This document shows positions 23,570 to 32,856 of a stretch of DNA of 37,209 nucleotides, in pieces (the stretch's first letter is position 1; every line of letters begins with the position of its first letter). This stretch comes from Flavobacteriales bacterium (GTDB taxonomy: Bacteria; Bacteroidota; Bacteroidia; Flavobacteriales_E; Vicingaceae). A model generated the notes under the pieces. It saw only the letters and a program-made list of their open reading frames with translations, ran no database searches and was not told the DNA's origin. The translations under genes were made by a program, and so were the position numbers. The DNA is taken from NCBI GenBank assembly GCA_013359255.1, contig JABWCF010000022.1, positions 1 through 37,209 on the forward strand, read 5' to 3'.

Positions 23570-25972
23570 TTAAAACTCTATCATTAATCCTACCGAAGGA
23601 AGTACTGTACCTGTATAATCGGGCACTAGATAGGTTTCATAAAAATCGGTATTGTTTGCTTTGGTAATAGGGTTTCCATTCACATCTCTTCTTACATCTA
23701 AATAGGGTTGCTGCTCGGCTTGGTAGTTATATAGATTCTGTACATCGAGGTAAACATTCAACGACCATTTATTAAAAAAATAACGCTTATCCAACCTAAC
23801 ATCTAAGCCATGTGCCGGTTTTAAACGCATCGAATTTAATTGAGAATAATCAGGAATACCGCGTCCGGAAACGTCCCAAACCATTTTTACAGAAGACTGT
23901 TCTATATTAAAAGGAGTATAAGGGGCTCCACCTGTGTATCTCCATTTTACTCCAAGCTCCCAGTTTTTTTTAAATTTCTTTCCTCCTGTTACACTTACAA
24001 TATTTCCAAAATCCCATGCCGATGGTTTATATATTCCTAAACCGTTTGTAAACTCACTTCTTACAAATGTGTATGCCAATATTCCGTAAAAACCCTTGTA
24101 TAACTTTTGTTGCACTAAAACTTCGGCACCATACGTTTGACCTTTAGAAATAGAATTCGCTGGAGAATCTCCTATTACACCAAAATTGCCCCCTAAATTG
24201 GCAAGCGATACGTTCTCGTTTATTAAAAAAGGATAGTCTTTATACACTTTAAAAAAACCTTCAAATGTTATTTTTGAATTTATACCCGGATTGTATTCTA
24301 ATCCTCCTACCAAATGTTCAACCTTTATGTATTTAATTTTATTCTCTTTATTTACAAGTGCTCCGTTGGGTGCCCTATATCCTAATAAAGTGTAAGAAGG
24401 TAATTGAGTATACCTACCCAAATTAAAATTAAAGGCCATTTTTTCAGTAATAGAATAAGAGAATGATAAACGGGGAGAAAGTTGTTCTATTCCGTTAAGC
24501 ATTTCGGCCGAATACGTATTCGCATCAGTACGAAGACCAAGTGAAACTATTAATCGTTCTCCTAAAAAGCCTTTACTTACCTGAAAAAAAGCCCCTGCTT
24601 TGTGAATATCTAATGCAGAGTGGTATTCTATTACAAACAATCCGGAGGGCAAAGCTCTTTTGTTGTACGTAGAATTAAAATACTGTGCAAATTCGTAGTT
24701 TATTCCAACATTTATTTTGTAGCCATTTGTACGCAAGGTATTTTCAAACCTTAACTTATTTTCAATTTCTTCTGAATTATAATTTAGCACAAGGTTTTGT
24801 AAGGCAGATTCATCGTTATTAAAATATTTTTTGGCTGAATTATTTAAATGATTTCTGCTTACTACAATGGTTTGAAAACTATTTTCTCTAAAATGCTTAT
24901 AAACCATACCTAGTGTATAATTCCACTGCTGGTTTACCGGAAGGTTTCCTAGAATATAATTATTTCTTTGTAATGTGTTGGTATCAGAAACCCCCTTATT
25001 TACATTTTTATTTAGTTTAAACTCGTCTATTGCTCCTAATCCAATTAGGATCATCTCGTCTTTAGGCGAAAGTTTTATTTTTTGTTTAAACTGAAAATCA
25101 TTGTATGTAGGTAGAAAGGGTAATTTTAAGGCCGCAAATAAGAACTGAAGATAACTTCTGCGAGCCGAAAAAATAAATGTTGATTTTTGGGTAAGCGGTC
25201 CATCTATCGTTAAACCAATATCGCTAGAACCTACCATAATGTTGGTAAGCAACTTATCTGCATTCCCTTCTTTCTGTTTAAACTCAAAAACGGAACTCAG
25301 TGCATTACTTCGGTTGGCAGGAAAGGCTCCTGAATAAAAATCGACTTCTCGAATAAAATTAACATTAATTAATCCTACCGGCCCGCCAGAAGAACCTTGT
25401 GTGGCAAAATGATTGATATTGGGAACTTCTACACCATCTAAATAAAATCGGTTTTCGTTTGGAGCTCCACCTCGTATAATGATATCGTTTCGGAATGAAA
25501 CCGTAGAAGCAACCCCAGGCAATGACTGAATAACCTTAGAAATATCTCTGTTTCCGCCCGGATTACGTTGTATTTCTGAAACTCCGATAGTTCGCATAGA
25601 AACAGGGCTTTCTTCTGTTTTATTAAAAGGCGAAGCCACCACTTCAAAACCCTCTAGTGTGGTTGCTTCTTGTTCTAATTTAAATTCCACAAAAGTGGGA
25701 AACGCATTATTTACCTGAATTTCGAATATGGTTTTCTTTTTATAGCCAATAAAGCTGGCCTGCAAGGTGTATAAACCTGGAGTTAAATTAGAAATCACAA
25801 AATTTCCATCCACATCACTAGATACTCCTCGTTCTGTATCCTGCACCACAATGTTAGCGTAAGGAATAGGCTCGTTATTTATGGCATCGCTAATTCTTCC
25901 CTTAATAACGGCATTCTGAGAAAATATACATACCGAAAAAAAACTATTTACTATAACTAAAAAAGTACGCAT
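23570..25972 (-). CDS. TonB-dependent outer-membrane receptor
   Basis: The 800-residue product has a signal peptide (cut near residue 19, FSQ), a carboxypeptidase-like regulatory domain (about 22-105: IKGRISDAINNEPIPYANI, FIGYKKKT), a TonB plug (about 115-235: ISKVIQSLPGV, DIIIRGGAPNENRFYLDGVEVPN) and a beta-barrel ending in the aromatic-terminal strand LPSVGLMIEF. It should import a ligand across the outer membrane using the TonB-ExbBD energy system. No SusD-like lipoprotein or degradative enzymes are beside it, so it does not look like part of a polysaccharide locus; the ligand is unknown. It is divergent from the histidine kinase at 26038 (65-bp gap), which may or may not regulate it. Confidence 0.95.
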   Translation of the reverse strand: MRTFLVIVNSFFSVCIFSQNAVIKGRISDAINNEPIPYANIVVQDTERGVSSDVDGNFVISNLTPGLYTLQASFIGYKKKTIFEIQVNNAFPTFVEFKLEQEATTLEGFEVVASPFNKTEESPVSMRTIGVSEIQRNPGGNRDISKVIQSLPGVASTVSFRNDIIIRGGAPNENRFYLDGVEVPNINHFATQGSSGGPVGLINVNFIREVDFYSGAFPANRSNALSSVFEFKQKEGNADKLLTNIMVGSSDIGLTIDGPLTQKSTFIFSARRSYLQFLFAALKLPFLPTYNDFQFKQKIKLSPKDEMILIGLGAIDEFKLNKNVNKGVSDTNTLQRNNYILGNLPVNQQWNYTLGMVYKHFRENSFQTIVVSRNHLNNSAKKYFNNDESALQNLVLNYNSEEIENKLRFENTLRTNGYKINVGINYEFAQYFNSTYNKRALPSGLFVIEYHSALDIHKAGAFFQVSKGFLGERLIVSLGLRTDANTYSAEMLNGIEQLSPRLSFSYSITEKMAFNFNLGRYTQLPSYTLLGYRAPNGALVNKENKIKYIKVEHLVGGLEYNPGINSKITFEGFFKVYKDYPFLINENVSLANLGGNFGVIGDSPANSISKGQTYGAEVLVQQKLYKGFYGILAYTFVRSEFTNGLGIYKPSAWDFGNIVSVTGGKKFKKNWELGVKWRYTGGAPYTPFNIEQSSVKMVWDVSGRGIPDYSQLNSMRLKPAHGLDVRLDKRYFFNKWSLNVYLDVQNLYNYQAEQQPYLDVRRDVNGNPITKANNTDFYETYLVPDYTGTVLPSVGLMIEF

Positions 25973-26037
25973 GATTTCGGATTAACAAAGAACAAACAGA
26001 AATGTTTTTATCAAATTCAAAATGCTAATTTTATAGC

Positions 26038-27978
26038 ATGTTTAATAAGAATACAATTATTTCATTTCTCTTAATTATTTTATTAGCCTCTTCTGTAAAA
26101 GCAATTTCAGCAACGGACAGTTTACTGTACATTACCAAAACAAGCCAAGCGGACACTATTAAAATAAAAGCCTTCAATGAACTCGTAAAAAAAGTATTTT
26201 ATTACGATCCTCATCAGGCAATGGCATATTCCGATAGTGCCCTTTCTTTATCAAAAAAAATAAATAATACCTATTGGGAAGGTATTACACGAATCAATAA
26301 ATCGAGCTTGTTATACCATACCGAAAAATATAAAGAGGGAATTGAACAGGCTAGCATCTGCCTTAAAATATTTTCGTCTCTACGTTCTGAACTCAATATG
26401 GCAAAATCTTATAATAACCTCTGTTTGTTATATCAGGCCGTAGGCGATTATCCTACCGCTTTGGATTTTGCATACCAAGCTCTGCGAATTGCCGAAAAAA
26501 TAAACAATTTATCTCAACTGGCTAATATTCACAATAATATTGGCATGATTTATTATTTGTTAGGCATGCAAAATAAATCAACCGAATATTTTTTAAAATC
26601 ACTTGATGATAATATAAAAAGCGAAAACAAACAAGGTATGGCTATAGGGTACCTGAATATGAGCAGTATTTTTGTTGAAAAAAATGAATTGAAAAAAGCC
26701 CAAGAGTTCTTGCTGAAAGCACTTCAAATAAACAAAGAATTTAATCACAATGTGGCCATTGCTCAATGCTATACCCAATTATCGAATATTCAATACCTAA
26801 AGAAAAATACAGATAGTGCTCTCATCTACATCAATTGGGCAAAAGATATTTATTTACAAATAAAAGATAGTTTAGGCTTAGCAACGGTTCATTATAACAA
26901 GAGTAAATATTTAAAAAACAATAATATTCTTGCTGCTCTTGAAGAACTAATCATTGCAGAAAGATATATTGCACCCAACATAGACCTTCAGCAAAAAATC
27001 AGTATTTATTCTGCTCTTTCAGAATTATATGCCATTAAAAAAGACTACAAAAACGCATACCAGTCTTTTCATCTTGCAAACCTCCTAAAAGATAGCCTTA
27101 ACAACTTTGAACAAAAAAAGAAGGTGCAAGAAATGCAGATACGTTTTGAAACCAAACGTATGGAAAATGAAATAAGCAGACTTCAGCAAATCACAGAAAC
27201 AAAAGAAAAAGAAAACACTCAACAACAAAACGAGTTAAAAAGAAGTAAATCGCAACAAGCTCTTTTACTCTTTATTGTATCAGCTCTTGCTATCATGTCT
27301 GTTTTGCTGATTGCCATTTTAATGAACAGAACAAAACTTAACAAAAAACTTTCTTTACAAAACTTGCAGATATTAAAGCAAAAAGAAGAAAAAGAAACCC
27401 TTTTAAAAGAAATACATCATCGGGTAAAAAATAATTTGCAAATAGTAAATAGTTTACTAAGGCTTCAAAGCAACCAAATTAACGATGAAAAAATAACCGA
27501 ATTGTTTGAAGAAGCACAGAACAGAATTATAACTATGGCCCTTATACACGAAAAAATATACCGTACCGAAAACCTTGCTCAAATTGATTTTAAAGAATAT
27601 ATCGAGGCGCTTTCGGGCAATCTTGTAAAAACTTATAACTTAAACAAGCTTATTAAAATTGAAAAAAATATTGAAGTAGAACATTTTGGAATAGACCAAT
27701 TGGTACCTATTGGTTTAATACTAAACGAAATGTTGTCTAATTCTTTTAAACACGCTTTTACCAACATATTAGAGGGGAGAATTTGGATTTCTTTTAGAAT
27801 AAATTCCGAAAAAAAGTACGAACTCATAGTAGGCGATAACGGTAAAGGGTTAAATTCAATCGAGTTTGAAAACCCTAGCTCATTAGGACTTGAATTGATA
27901 AAAACCTTTACCGAACAACTGAATGGCTGTATTGAATTAAATACAAAAAAAGGAACTGAATATAAAATTGTTTTTTAG
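26038..27978 (+). CDS. TPR-containing membrane sensor histidine kinase (HisKA_2 type)
   Basis: The 646-residue protein has an N-terminal signal sequence, TPR repeats to about residue 350 (ANIHNNIGMIYYLLGMQNKS), a coiled coil (about 355-405), a membrane helix (about 406-428), a HisKA_2-type dimerisation domain with the phospho-acceptor motif EIHHRVKNNLQ (His461) and an ATPase domain with N box LNEMLSNSFKHAF (about 561) and G1 box VGDNGKGL (about 598). The sensory part would be periplasmic and the kinase cytoplasmic. No response regulator gene is adjacent, so the partner is elsewhere. Its layout mirrors the TPR phosphatase at 17346. It overlaps the end of dapA by 4 bp in convergent orientation. 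Confidence 0.93.
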   Translation: MFNKNTIISFLLIILLASSVKAISATDSLLYITKTSQADTIKIKAFNELVKKVFYYDPHQAMAYSDSALSLSKKINNTYWEGITRINKSSLLYHTEKYKEGIEQASICLKIFSSLRSELNMAKSYNNLCLLYQAVGDYPTALDFAYQALRIAEKINNLSQLANIHNNIGMIYYLLGMQNKSTEYFLKSLDDNIKSENKQGMAIGYLNMSSIFVEKNELKKAQEFLLKALQINKEFNHNVAIAQCYTQLSNIQYLKKNTDSALIYINWAKDIYLQIKDSLGLATVHYNKSKYLKNNNILAALEELIIAERYIAPNIDLQQKISIYSALSELYAIKKDYKNAYQSFHLANLLKDSLNNFEQKKKVQEMQIRFETKRMENEISRLQQITETKEKENTQQQNELKRSKSQQALLLFIVSALAIMSVLLIAILMNRTKLNKKLSLQNLQILKQKEEKETLLKEIHHRVKNNLQIVNSLLRLQSNQINDEKITELFEEAQNRIITMALIHEKIYRTENLAQIDFKEYIEALSGNLVKTYNLNKLIKIEKNIEVEHFGIDQLVPIGLILNEMLSNSFKHAFTNILEGRIWISFRINSEKKYELIVGDNGKGLNSIEFENPSSLGLELIKTFTEQLNGCIELNTKKGTEYKIVF

Positions 27979-28856
27979 CTTTTTTGAATCTTTTGAACTT
28001 CTTCAATAATTTTTTTTCGGGTAGTATCGGTAACTTCAGTAAGAGGTAAACGAACCGTTTCTTTACCAATAGAAAGATGTTGAAGAGCACACTTTACTCC
28101 GGCCGGGTTTCCATCAACAAATAATAAATGAACCAAATCATTTAATAAAAAATGAAATCTTCTAGCTGTCGCTACATCGTTTTTAATGGCATGGCGTACC
28201 ATCTCTGAAAACTGCAACGGAAAAGCATTTGCCACAACAGAAATAACTCCATCGCCACCCAAAGCCAATAAGGGAAGAGTAAAGTTATCATCACCCGATA
28301 TTACAAAAAAACCATCGGGTTTATTTTTAATTATTTTCGAACACTGTTCTAAATTTCCGGAGGCTTCTTTAATGGCTATAATGTTTTTGTGCTGAGCTAA
28401 ACGCAAAGTAGTTTCCGGAAGAATATTGGAAGATGTGCGTGCCGGAACATTATATAAAATAACAGGCAATGGAGAATGGTCGGCTATTAATGAATAATGC
28501 TTATATATTCCTTCTTGCGTAGGTTTGTTGTAATAGGGGCTTACTGATAGTATGGCCGAAAAACCGGATAAGTCTGTTTCTGATATTTCATGAAGTATTT
28601 TTTGGGTATCGTTGCCGCCTATTCCTATTACAAGTGGTATTTTATTTTCTGCAGCTGCTTTTACAATTTTTAGCACCTCATTTTTTTCTTCTTTATTTAA
28701 AGTAGCCGTTTCTCCTGTAGTACCGAGGATTACAATATAGTCGGCTTTTCCGTTAATAATATGCGAAACCAAATGTCGCAAGGCCGTGTAATCTACACTG
28801 GCATCGGGGTTAAATGGAGTTACTATAGCTACTCCTGTGCCTCTTAAAAAATTCAT
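27975..28856 (-). CDS. dapA: 4-hydroxy-tetrahydrodipicolinate synthase
   Basis: DapA condenses pyruvate with aspartate semialdehyde, the first dedicated step of lysine and diaminopimelate synthesis. The 293-residue TIM-barrel protein has normal length, the GTTGE pyruvate-carboxylate motif (45-49), Tyr135 (YNVPARTS), Arg140, and the Schiff-base Lys163 (IAIKEASG). The late GDD.FTLP and GVISVVAN motifs are also present. Its start follows the upstream unknown gene by 4 bp, so they form an operon. The end overlaps the convergent histidine kinase gene by 4 bp. Confidence 0.97.
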   Translation of the reverse strand: MNFLRGTGVAIVTPFNPDASVDYTALRHLVSHIINGKADYIVILGTTGETATLNKEEKNEVLKIVKAAAENKIPLVIGIGGNDTQKILHEISETDLSGFSAILSVSPYYNKPTQEGIYKHYSLIADHSPLPVILYNVPARTSSNILPETTLRLAQHKNIIAIKEASGNLEQCSKIIKNKPDGFFVISGDDNFTLPLLALGGDGVISVVANAFPLQFSEMVRHAIKNDVATARRFHFLLNDLVHLLFVDGNPAGVKCALQHLSIGKETVRLPLTEVTDTTRKKIIEEVQKIQKS

Positions 28857-28860
28857 TTTT

Positions 28861-29403
28861 TCAGTTTATTAAATTTAAGTAGTGTTTTAATTGTGATAGT
28901 AAAAATTTTACCGAATAATCTTGGCTAATATCAATTTGCATATCGCAAAAAGAACTATGATAGCTACCTGTCTTTCCCACTTTAAATTTGGAACGAGAAA
29001 GAGCACAAATATATTCTAAAGGAAAATGCTCGTCAATATTTAAATCTATAAGCAAATCGAAATTTGTATTTATAAAACGTTTTACTTCCGAAGTGCTAGG
29101 AATATTTAGCCAGTTTGTATTTTTTTTATTAAAGTAAAAAAAATCTAATTGTGGTTTTATAAACTCTGCCTCTTTCTTTGAGTTGACAAAACCAATTGAA
29201 ACCACTCTTTTCCCTTCTTTTTTTAATTCATGAATAAAAAGACGAATTAAGTCGTAAGTCTTTTTGTCGGTAGCATCGTATAAAACTCCCACTTCCTTAA
29301 GGCTACTGAAAGAAGAAGATTGGATTTCTCTTTTTAAAAGACTTAGCTTTTTTCTTAGTAAAAAGCGGGCTGTAGATTTTTTTATGTTTTTTACCAGTGC
29401 CAT
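28861..29403 (-). CDS. Conserved Bacteroidota protein upstream of dapA (DUF6913-like)
   Basis: The 180-residue product has no signal peptide; it starts with a basic helix (KNIKKSTARFLLRKKLSLLKRE) and then alternates strands and helices: VGVLYDATDKKTYDL, GKRVVSIGFVN, NFDLLIDLNIDEHFPLEYI and FKVGKTGSYHSS. The pattern and its tight position before dapA (4-bp gap) recall an uncharacterised family common in this phylum (I think DUF6913), but I am not certain of the number. A Rossmann-like alpha/beta fold is plausible. A TAnnTTTG box lies 8 bp before the ATG. Function unknown; co-transcription with dapA is inferred from spacing. Confidence 0.8.
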   Translation of the reverse strand: MALVKNIKKSTARFLLRKKLSLLKREIQSSSFSSLKEVGVLYDATDKKTYDLIRLFIHELKKEGKRVVSIGFVNSKKEAEFIKPQLDFFYFNKKNTNWLNIPSTSEVKRFINTNFDLLIDLNIDEHFPLEYICALSRSKFKVGKTGSYHSSFCDMQIDISQDYSVKFLLSQLKHYLNLIN

Positions 29404-29411
29404 TCGGGCAA

Positions 29412-29419
29412 CAAATGTA
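29412..29419 (-). promoter_or_regulatory. Candidate -7 box TACATTTG before 29403
   Basis: TACATTTG on the minus strand matches TAnnTTTG and ends 8 bp before the ATG at 29403, implying a very short or absent 5' leader. No TTTG upstream element is found at normal distance. Confidence 0.4.
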
Positions 29420-29483
29420 TTAATAATAGTGCTTTTGAATTCTGATGTTAAAGAAATTATAAAACAAACAGAAAATAAATCGA

Positions 29484-30200
29484 TTATTTTGTTTTGTCGG
29501 CAAAAACTTTTCTAAACTTTTCCAACTTAGGCTGAATTATAGCTTTACAGTAAGGTTGTTGTTTATTCAAATTGTAGTAATTGAGGTGTTCTTTTTCTGC
29601 CCTATAAAATTCTAGAGCCTCTGTTATTTCTGTTACTATTTTGTTTTCAAAAGCTCCTGATTTACTTAACAATTCGGTATAAGTATCTACTTTTTCTTTT
29701 TGATAGGGATAATGATAAAAAATAACCGAGCGGTATTGAGAACCTACATCGGCACCTTGACGGTTCAATGTTGTGGGATCATGAATTAGAAAGAAAACTT
29801 CTAACAATTCTACATACGCAATTACACTAGGGTCATAAGTAATTTGCACCACCTCGGCATGTCCGCTTAAACTAGAACACACTTCTTTGTATGTTGGATT
29901 TTTTAATTTACCTCCCATATAACCAGGAAACACCGATTCTACCCCTTTTAATTCCATAAAAATACTTTCCGTACACCAAAAACAACCAGCTCCGAAGGTT
30001 GCTTTTTCAAAAGTGTTTTTATTTAAATTGTAATCGCTCATTTTAATTTTCAGTTTACTCTGTTTATTGCGTAATAAGGCATAAACACATAAAGTGCTTA
30101 AAAAAGAAAAAAGCAAGACTGCACTTTTGAAATGTGTTTGTTTAAGAACAGATTTACGATTCTTTTTGTTCTGAAAGTTGTAAAAACTTTTTTGCATCAT
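29484..30200 (-). CDS. msrA: Peptide methionine-S-sulfoxide reductase MsrA
   Basis: MsrA repairs oxidised methionine in proteins. The catalytic Cys73 lies in GCFWCTE with Glu78; the later PGYMGG, YKEVCSSLSGHAEVVQ, HDPTTLNRQGADVGSQYRS and EKEHLNYY motifs are all typical. The full product is 238 residues, because it has an N-terminal extension of about 53 residues with basic flanks and a hydrophobic segment (SAVLLFSFLSTLCVYALL), which would make it membrane-anchored or exported. The extension overlaps the upstream gene by 47 nt. An alternative ATG at 30041 (MSDYNLNKNTF) gives a normal cytoplasmic-size enzyme of 185 residues. I am sure of the function but not of the start. Confidence 0.93.
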   Translation of the reverse strand: MMQKSFYNFQNKKNRKSVLKQTHFKSAVLLFSFLSTLCVYALLRNKQSKLKIKMSDYNLNKNTFEKATFGAGCFWCTESIFMELKGVESVFPGYMGGKLKNPTYKEVCSSLSGHAEVVQITYDPSVIAYVELLEVFFLIHDPTTLNRQGADVGSQYRSVIFYHYPYQKEKVDTYTELLSKSGAFENKIVTEITEALEFYRAEKEHLNYYNLNKQQPYCKAIIQPKLEKFRKVFADKTK

Positions 30201-30732
30201 GTTTTAGAATGCCTGCAAGAAGTAACGCATCTGCTTCGGAAATGTTCATAGCAAAGGGTACAAGGCTTCCATAATAGTCGAATACTATTGTTTCTCCTCC
30301 AATAACCCAATATGAAGAACTCATAATTTCAGTAAACATTCCTTTTTCTTCTTTTTTGTACAAGCGGAAGTTTTTACAACCGTTAAGTTTAAAAGTTGCA
30401 GGTATTCCTTTGTTAGCTATGTTTCTGGCTATTGTAATTTCTTTTTTATTAATTCTTATGTGTTCTTCTCCTAATTTTCTCCATCGGTAAGTTTGTAGGG
30501 CCTTAAACTCAAAGTACACCCAGAAGGCCATCCAAACAATAAAAAACACCTTTTCTTTTTGTGTATAATTTAAAAAAAACTGAGAAAAAATAAGGAGGCC
30601 GGAAAGTGTCCATAATGCAATCCATGCAAAAAACATTTTTTGCTTTACTTCATTAAAGTACGCTTTTATGATTATTTCCGTACTCTCTTCGCATCTTACT
30701 ATATCAATCCTTTTACTTACCTTTCGTTCCAT
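30154..30732 (-). CDS. Membrane protein with PH-like domain, function unknown
   Basis: From the ATG at 30732 the product is 192 residues (a GTG two codons earlier is also possible). It has two membrane helices in the N-terminal half (FAWIALWTLSGLLIFSQFFL and VFFIVWMAFWVYFEF) and a soluble C-terminal region (about 85-185) with a strand-rich pattern (HIRINKKEITIARNI, ATFKLNGCKNFRLY, ETIVFDYYGSLVPFAM), which resembles bacterial PH-like domains of small membrane proteins. I do not recognise a named family. It overlaps the LOG-family gene upstream by 20 bp and the msrA frame downstream by 47 bp, so the three genes form a tightly packed transcription unit. Confidence 0.8.
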   Translation of the reverse strand: MERKVSKRIDIVRCEESTEIIIKAYFNEVKQKMFFAWIALWTLSGLLIFSQFFLNYTQKEKVFFIVWMAFWVYFEFKALQTYRWRKLGEEHIRINKKEITIARNIANKGIPATFKLNGCKNFRLYKKEEKGMFTEIMSSSYWVIGGETIVFDYYGSLVPFAMNISEADALLLAGILKHDAKKFLQLSEQKES

Positions 30733-31501
30733 ATTCACCGAGCCACGCTTTGGGTTTTATTTTTTCTTTGGTAAGACCAAATTTTTCAACTGCATTTTTT
30801 TGAATGTAAGCAATCGCCTCCTCTACAGAATCTGTGTAATGAAAAAGGATAACGTCTTTTTCATCAATCGTTCCGGCATTCGCCATAGATTTAACAAAAT
30901 CTATCATAGGTTTGTAATATTCTTTTCCCATAATTACAACAGGAAAATCCTTTGTTTTACGAGTTTGAACCAATGTTAGAGCTTCGAAAAGTTCGTCCAT
31001 GGTACCAAAACCTCCGGGTAACACCACAAAAGCATAAGAATATTTGGTAAGCAACACTTTTCTAACAAAAAAGTAACGAAAATTCAACCAAACATCTAAG
31101 TATGGGTTAGGCATCTGCTCAAAGGGTAATATAATATTGCACCCCACCGAACGACCTCCTACTTCTTTAGCTCCTCGGTTAGCTCCTTCCATTACACCGG
31201 GGCCTCCGCCTGTCATTACGGTAAACCCCATACGGGCTACAGCGGCTCCTACCTGCCTTGCAAGAGTATAATAGGGATGAGTTTCTGCAAAGCGAGCCGA
31301 ACCAAAAATGGTAACACAAGGGCCTACAAAGTGCAAATTTCTGAAACCTCTAATAAATTCTCGCAATACGGAAAGAATCATTTTAAACTCTCGCCACCTA
31401 GATTGCGGTCCTCTTAAAAACTCTATTTCTTCTTCCGAGGGAACTCCGTATAACAGTTCGTGGGCAATATCGTGTTTTCTTGCTGTCATTTTCTCTTTCA
31501 T
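30713..31501 (-). CDS. LOG-family protein (TIGR00730 type Rossmann fold)
   Basis: The 262-residue product has the two signature motifs of the lysine decarboxylase-like/LOG family: GGGPGVMEGANRG (98-110) and PGGFGTMDE (162-170), with CVTIFGSAR at the first strand. Proven members are cytokinin riboside 5'-monophosphate phosphoribohydrolases or other nucleotide 5'-monophosphate nucleosidases; the old annotation of lysine decarboxylase is misleading. The roughly 55-residue N-terminal helical extension is usual in the longer bacterial group. It is the first gene of a unit that continues into the membrane protein and msrA, and is divergent from the thiolase (166-bp gap). Confidence 0.93.
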   Translation of the reverse strand: MKEKMTARKHDIAHELLYGVPSEEEIEFLRGPQSRWREFKMILSVLREFIRGFRNLHFVGPCVTIFGSARFAETHPYYTLARQVGAAVARMGFTVMTGGGPGVMEGANRGAKEVGGRSVGCNIILPFEQMPNPYLDVWLNFRYFFVRKVLLTKYSYAFVVLPGGFGTMDELFEALTLVQTRKTKDFPVVIMGKEYYKPMIDFVKSMANAGTIDEKDVILFHYTDSVEEAIAYIQKNAVEKFGLTKEKIKPKAWLGEYGTKGK

Positions 31502-31667
31502 TTACAAAACAAAGATATTAAAATAGAAACATGTGCCTTTTAAATGCTTATTTAATAATGACAAAGAGTTTCGCATTTAAAAACATTAATAAAAAAATGC
31601 AAAACAAAATCTAAAACCGTAAATTCGTGCAAAAATTTATCTTACGTTATTCAACACATTTTTGGTT

Positions 31668-32846
31668 ATGAAAGAAGCTTATATTGTATCGGCAGTACGC
31701 ACTCCAATTGGTAGTTTTAATGGTTCCTTGTCTGGGGTTTCTGCCAGCCGGCTTGGAGCCATCGCAATAAAAGGTGCTCTGAACAAAATAAATTTGAATC
31801 CCTCTGAAGTAAAAGAGGTACTGATGGGTTGTGTGTTACAGGCCGGCTTAGGACAAGCCCCCGCCAGGCAAGCGGCTAAATTTGCCGGTTTGCCCGATAG
31901 CACCACCTGTACTACCGTAAATAAAGTATGTGCTTCCGGCATGAAAGCAGTATCCTTGGCGGCACAAAGTATAATGCTTGGCGATGCAGATGTGGTAATA
32001 GCAGGAGGAATGGAAAACATGAGTCAGGTGCCTCATTATTTACAAGGCTCTCGCAATGGATTTAAACTAGGCGATGCAAAGCTAACAGACGGATTGGTTT
32101 TAGATGGATTAATGGACGTTTACAACAACATTCACATGGGCAATTGTGCCGAACTCTGTGCAAAAGAAAAAAAGTTTACCCGCGAAGAACAAGATGCCTT
32201 TGCCATCGAATCGTACAAAAGAGCAGCAGCGGCATGGCAAAGCGGAAAATTTAAAGAAGAAATAGTGCCCGTAGAAATACCTCAGAAAAAAGGCGATGCC
32301 ATCATTTTTGCCGAAGATGAAGAATACAAAAATGTTAAGTTCGATAAAATTCCTCAACTGGCCAGCGTTTTTCAGAAAGACGGAACCGTAACGGCAGCAA
32401 ATGCTTCTACCTTAAATGACGGGGCTGCGGCTCTTGTTCTAATGAGCAAGGAAAAAATGCAAGAACTAAACTTAAAACCATTAGCTAGAATAATTGCCTC
32501 TGCCGATGCCGAACAAGCTCCAGAATGGTTTACCACCTCGCCAACTTTAGCCATAAATAAAGCCTTAAAAAAAGCCAACTTTACCACAAAAGACATTCAG
32601 TACTGGGAATTAAATCAAGCCTTTTCGGTAGTAGGCCTTGCCAACATTAAGGAACTTGGGTTAAACCCTAAGTATGTAGATGTAAACGGAGGTGCTGTTG
32701 CCTTAGGACATCCTCTTGGTTGCTCTGGAGTGCGAATAATTGTTACGTTATTGAATGTGTTACAACAAAACGATGCCAAACTTGGAGCTGCAGCTATTTG
32801 CAATGGAGGCGGAGGTGCTTCTGCCATTATTATTGAACGATTATAA
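31668..32846 (+). CDS. Acetyl-CoA C-acyltransferase (thiolase)
   Basis: The product from the ATG at 31668 is 392 residues (TTG at 31662 is two codons upstream and less likely). It is a cytoplasmic thiolase: acyl-enzyme Cys88 (NKVCASGMKA), His348 (GHPLGCSG) and Cys378 (ICNGGGGAS), the same spacing as the Zoogloea biosynthetic enzyme. It makes acetoacetyl-CoA from two acetyl-CoA or degrades 3-ketoacyl-CoA; the start EAYIVSAVRTPIG and length fit acetyl-CoA acetyltransferase but direction cannot be told. The NlpC/P60 gene follows 10 bp downstream, suggesting one transcript despite no obvious functional link. Confidence 0.96.
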   Translation: MKEAYIVSAVRTPIGSFNGSLSGVSASRLGAIAIKGALNKINLNPSEVKEVLMGCVLQAGLGQAPARQAAKFAGLPDSTTCTTVNKVCASGMKAVSLAAQSIMLGDADVVIAGGMENMSQVPHYLQGSRNGFKLGDAKLTDGLVLDGLMDVYNNIHMGNCAELCAKEKKFTREEQDAFAIESYKRAAAAWQSGKFKEEIVPVEIPQKKGDAIIFAEDEEYKNVKFDKIPQLASVFQKDGTVTAANASTLNDGAAALVLMSKEKMQELNLKPLARIIASADAEQAPEWFTTSPTLAINKALKKANFTTKDIQYWELNQAFSVVGLANIKELGLNPKYVDVNGGAVALGHPLGCSGVRIIVTLLNVLQQNDAKLGAAAICNGGGGASAIIIERL

Positions 32847-32856
32847 AAAGTAGTAA

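Noticed and set aside
23570-25972. TonB receptor as part of a SusCD polysaccharide-utilisation locus
   Set aside because: No SusD-like lipoprotein or glycoside hydrolase lies next to it, and the protein is shorter than typical SusC.
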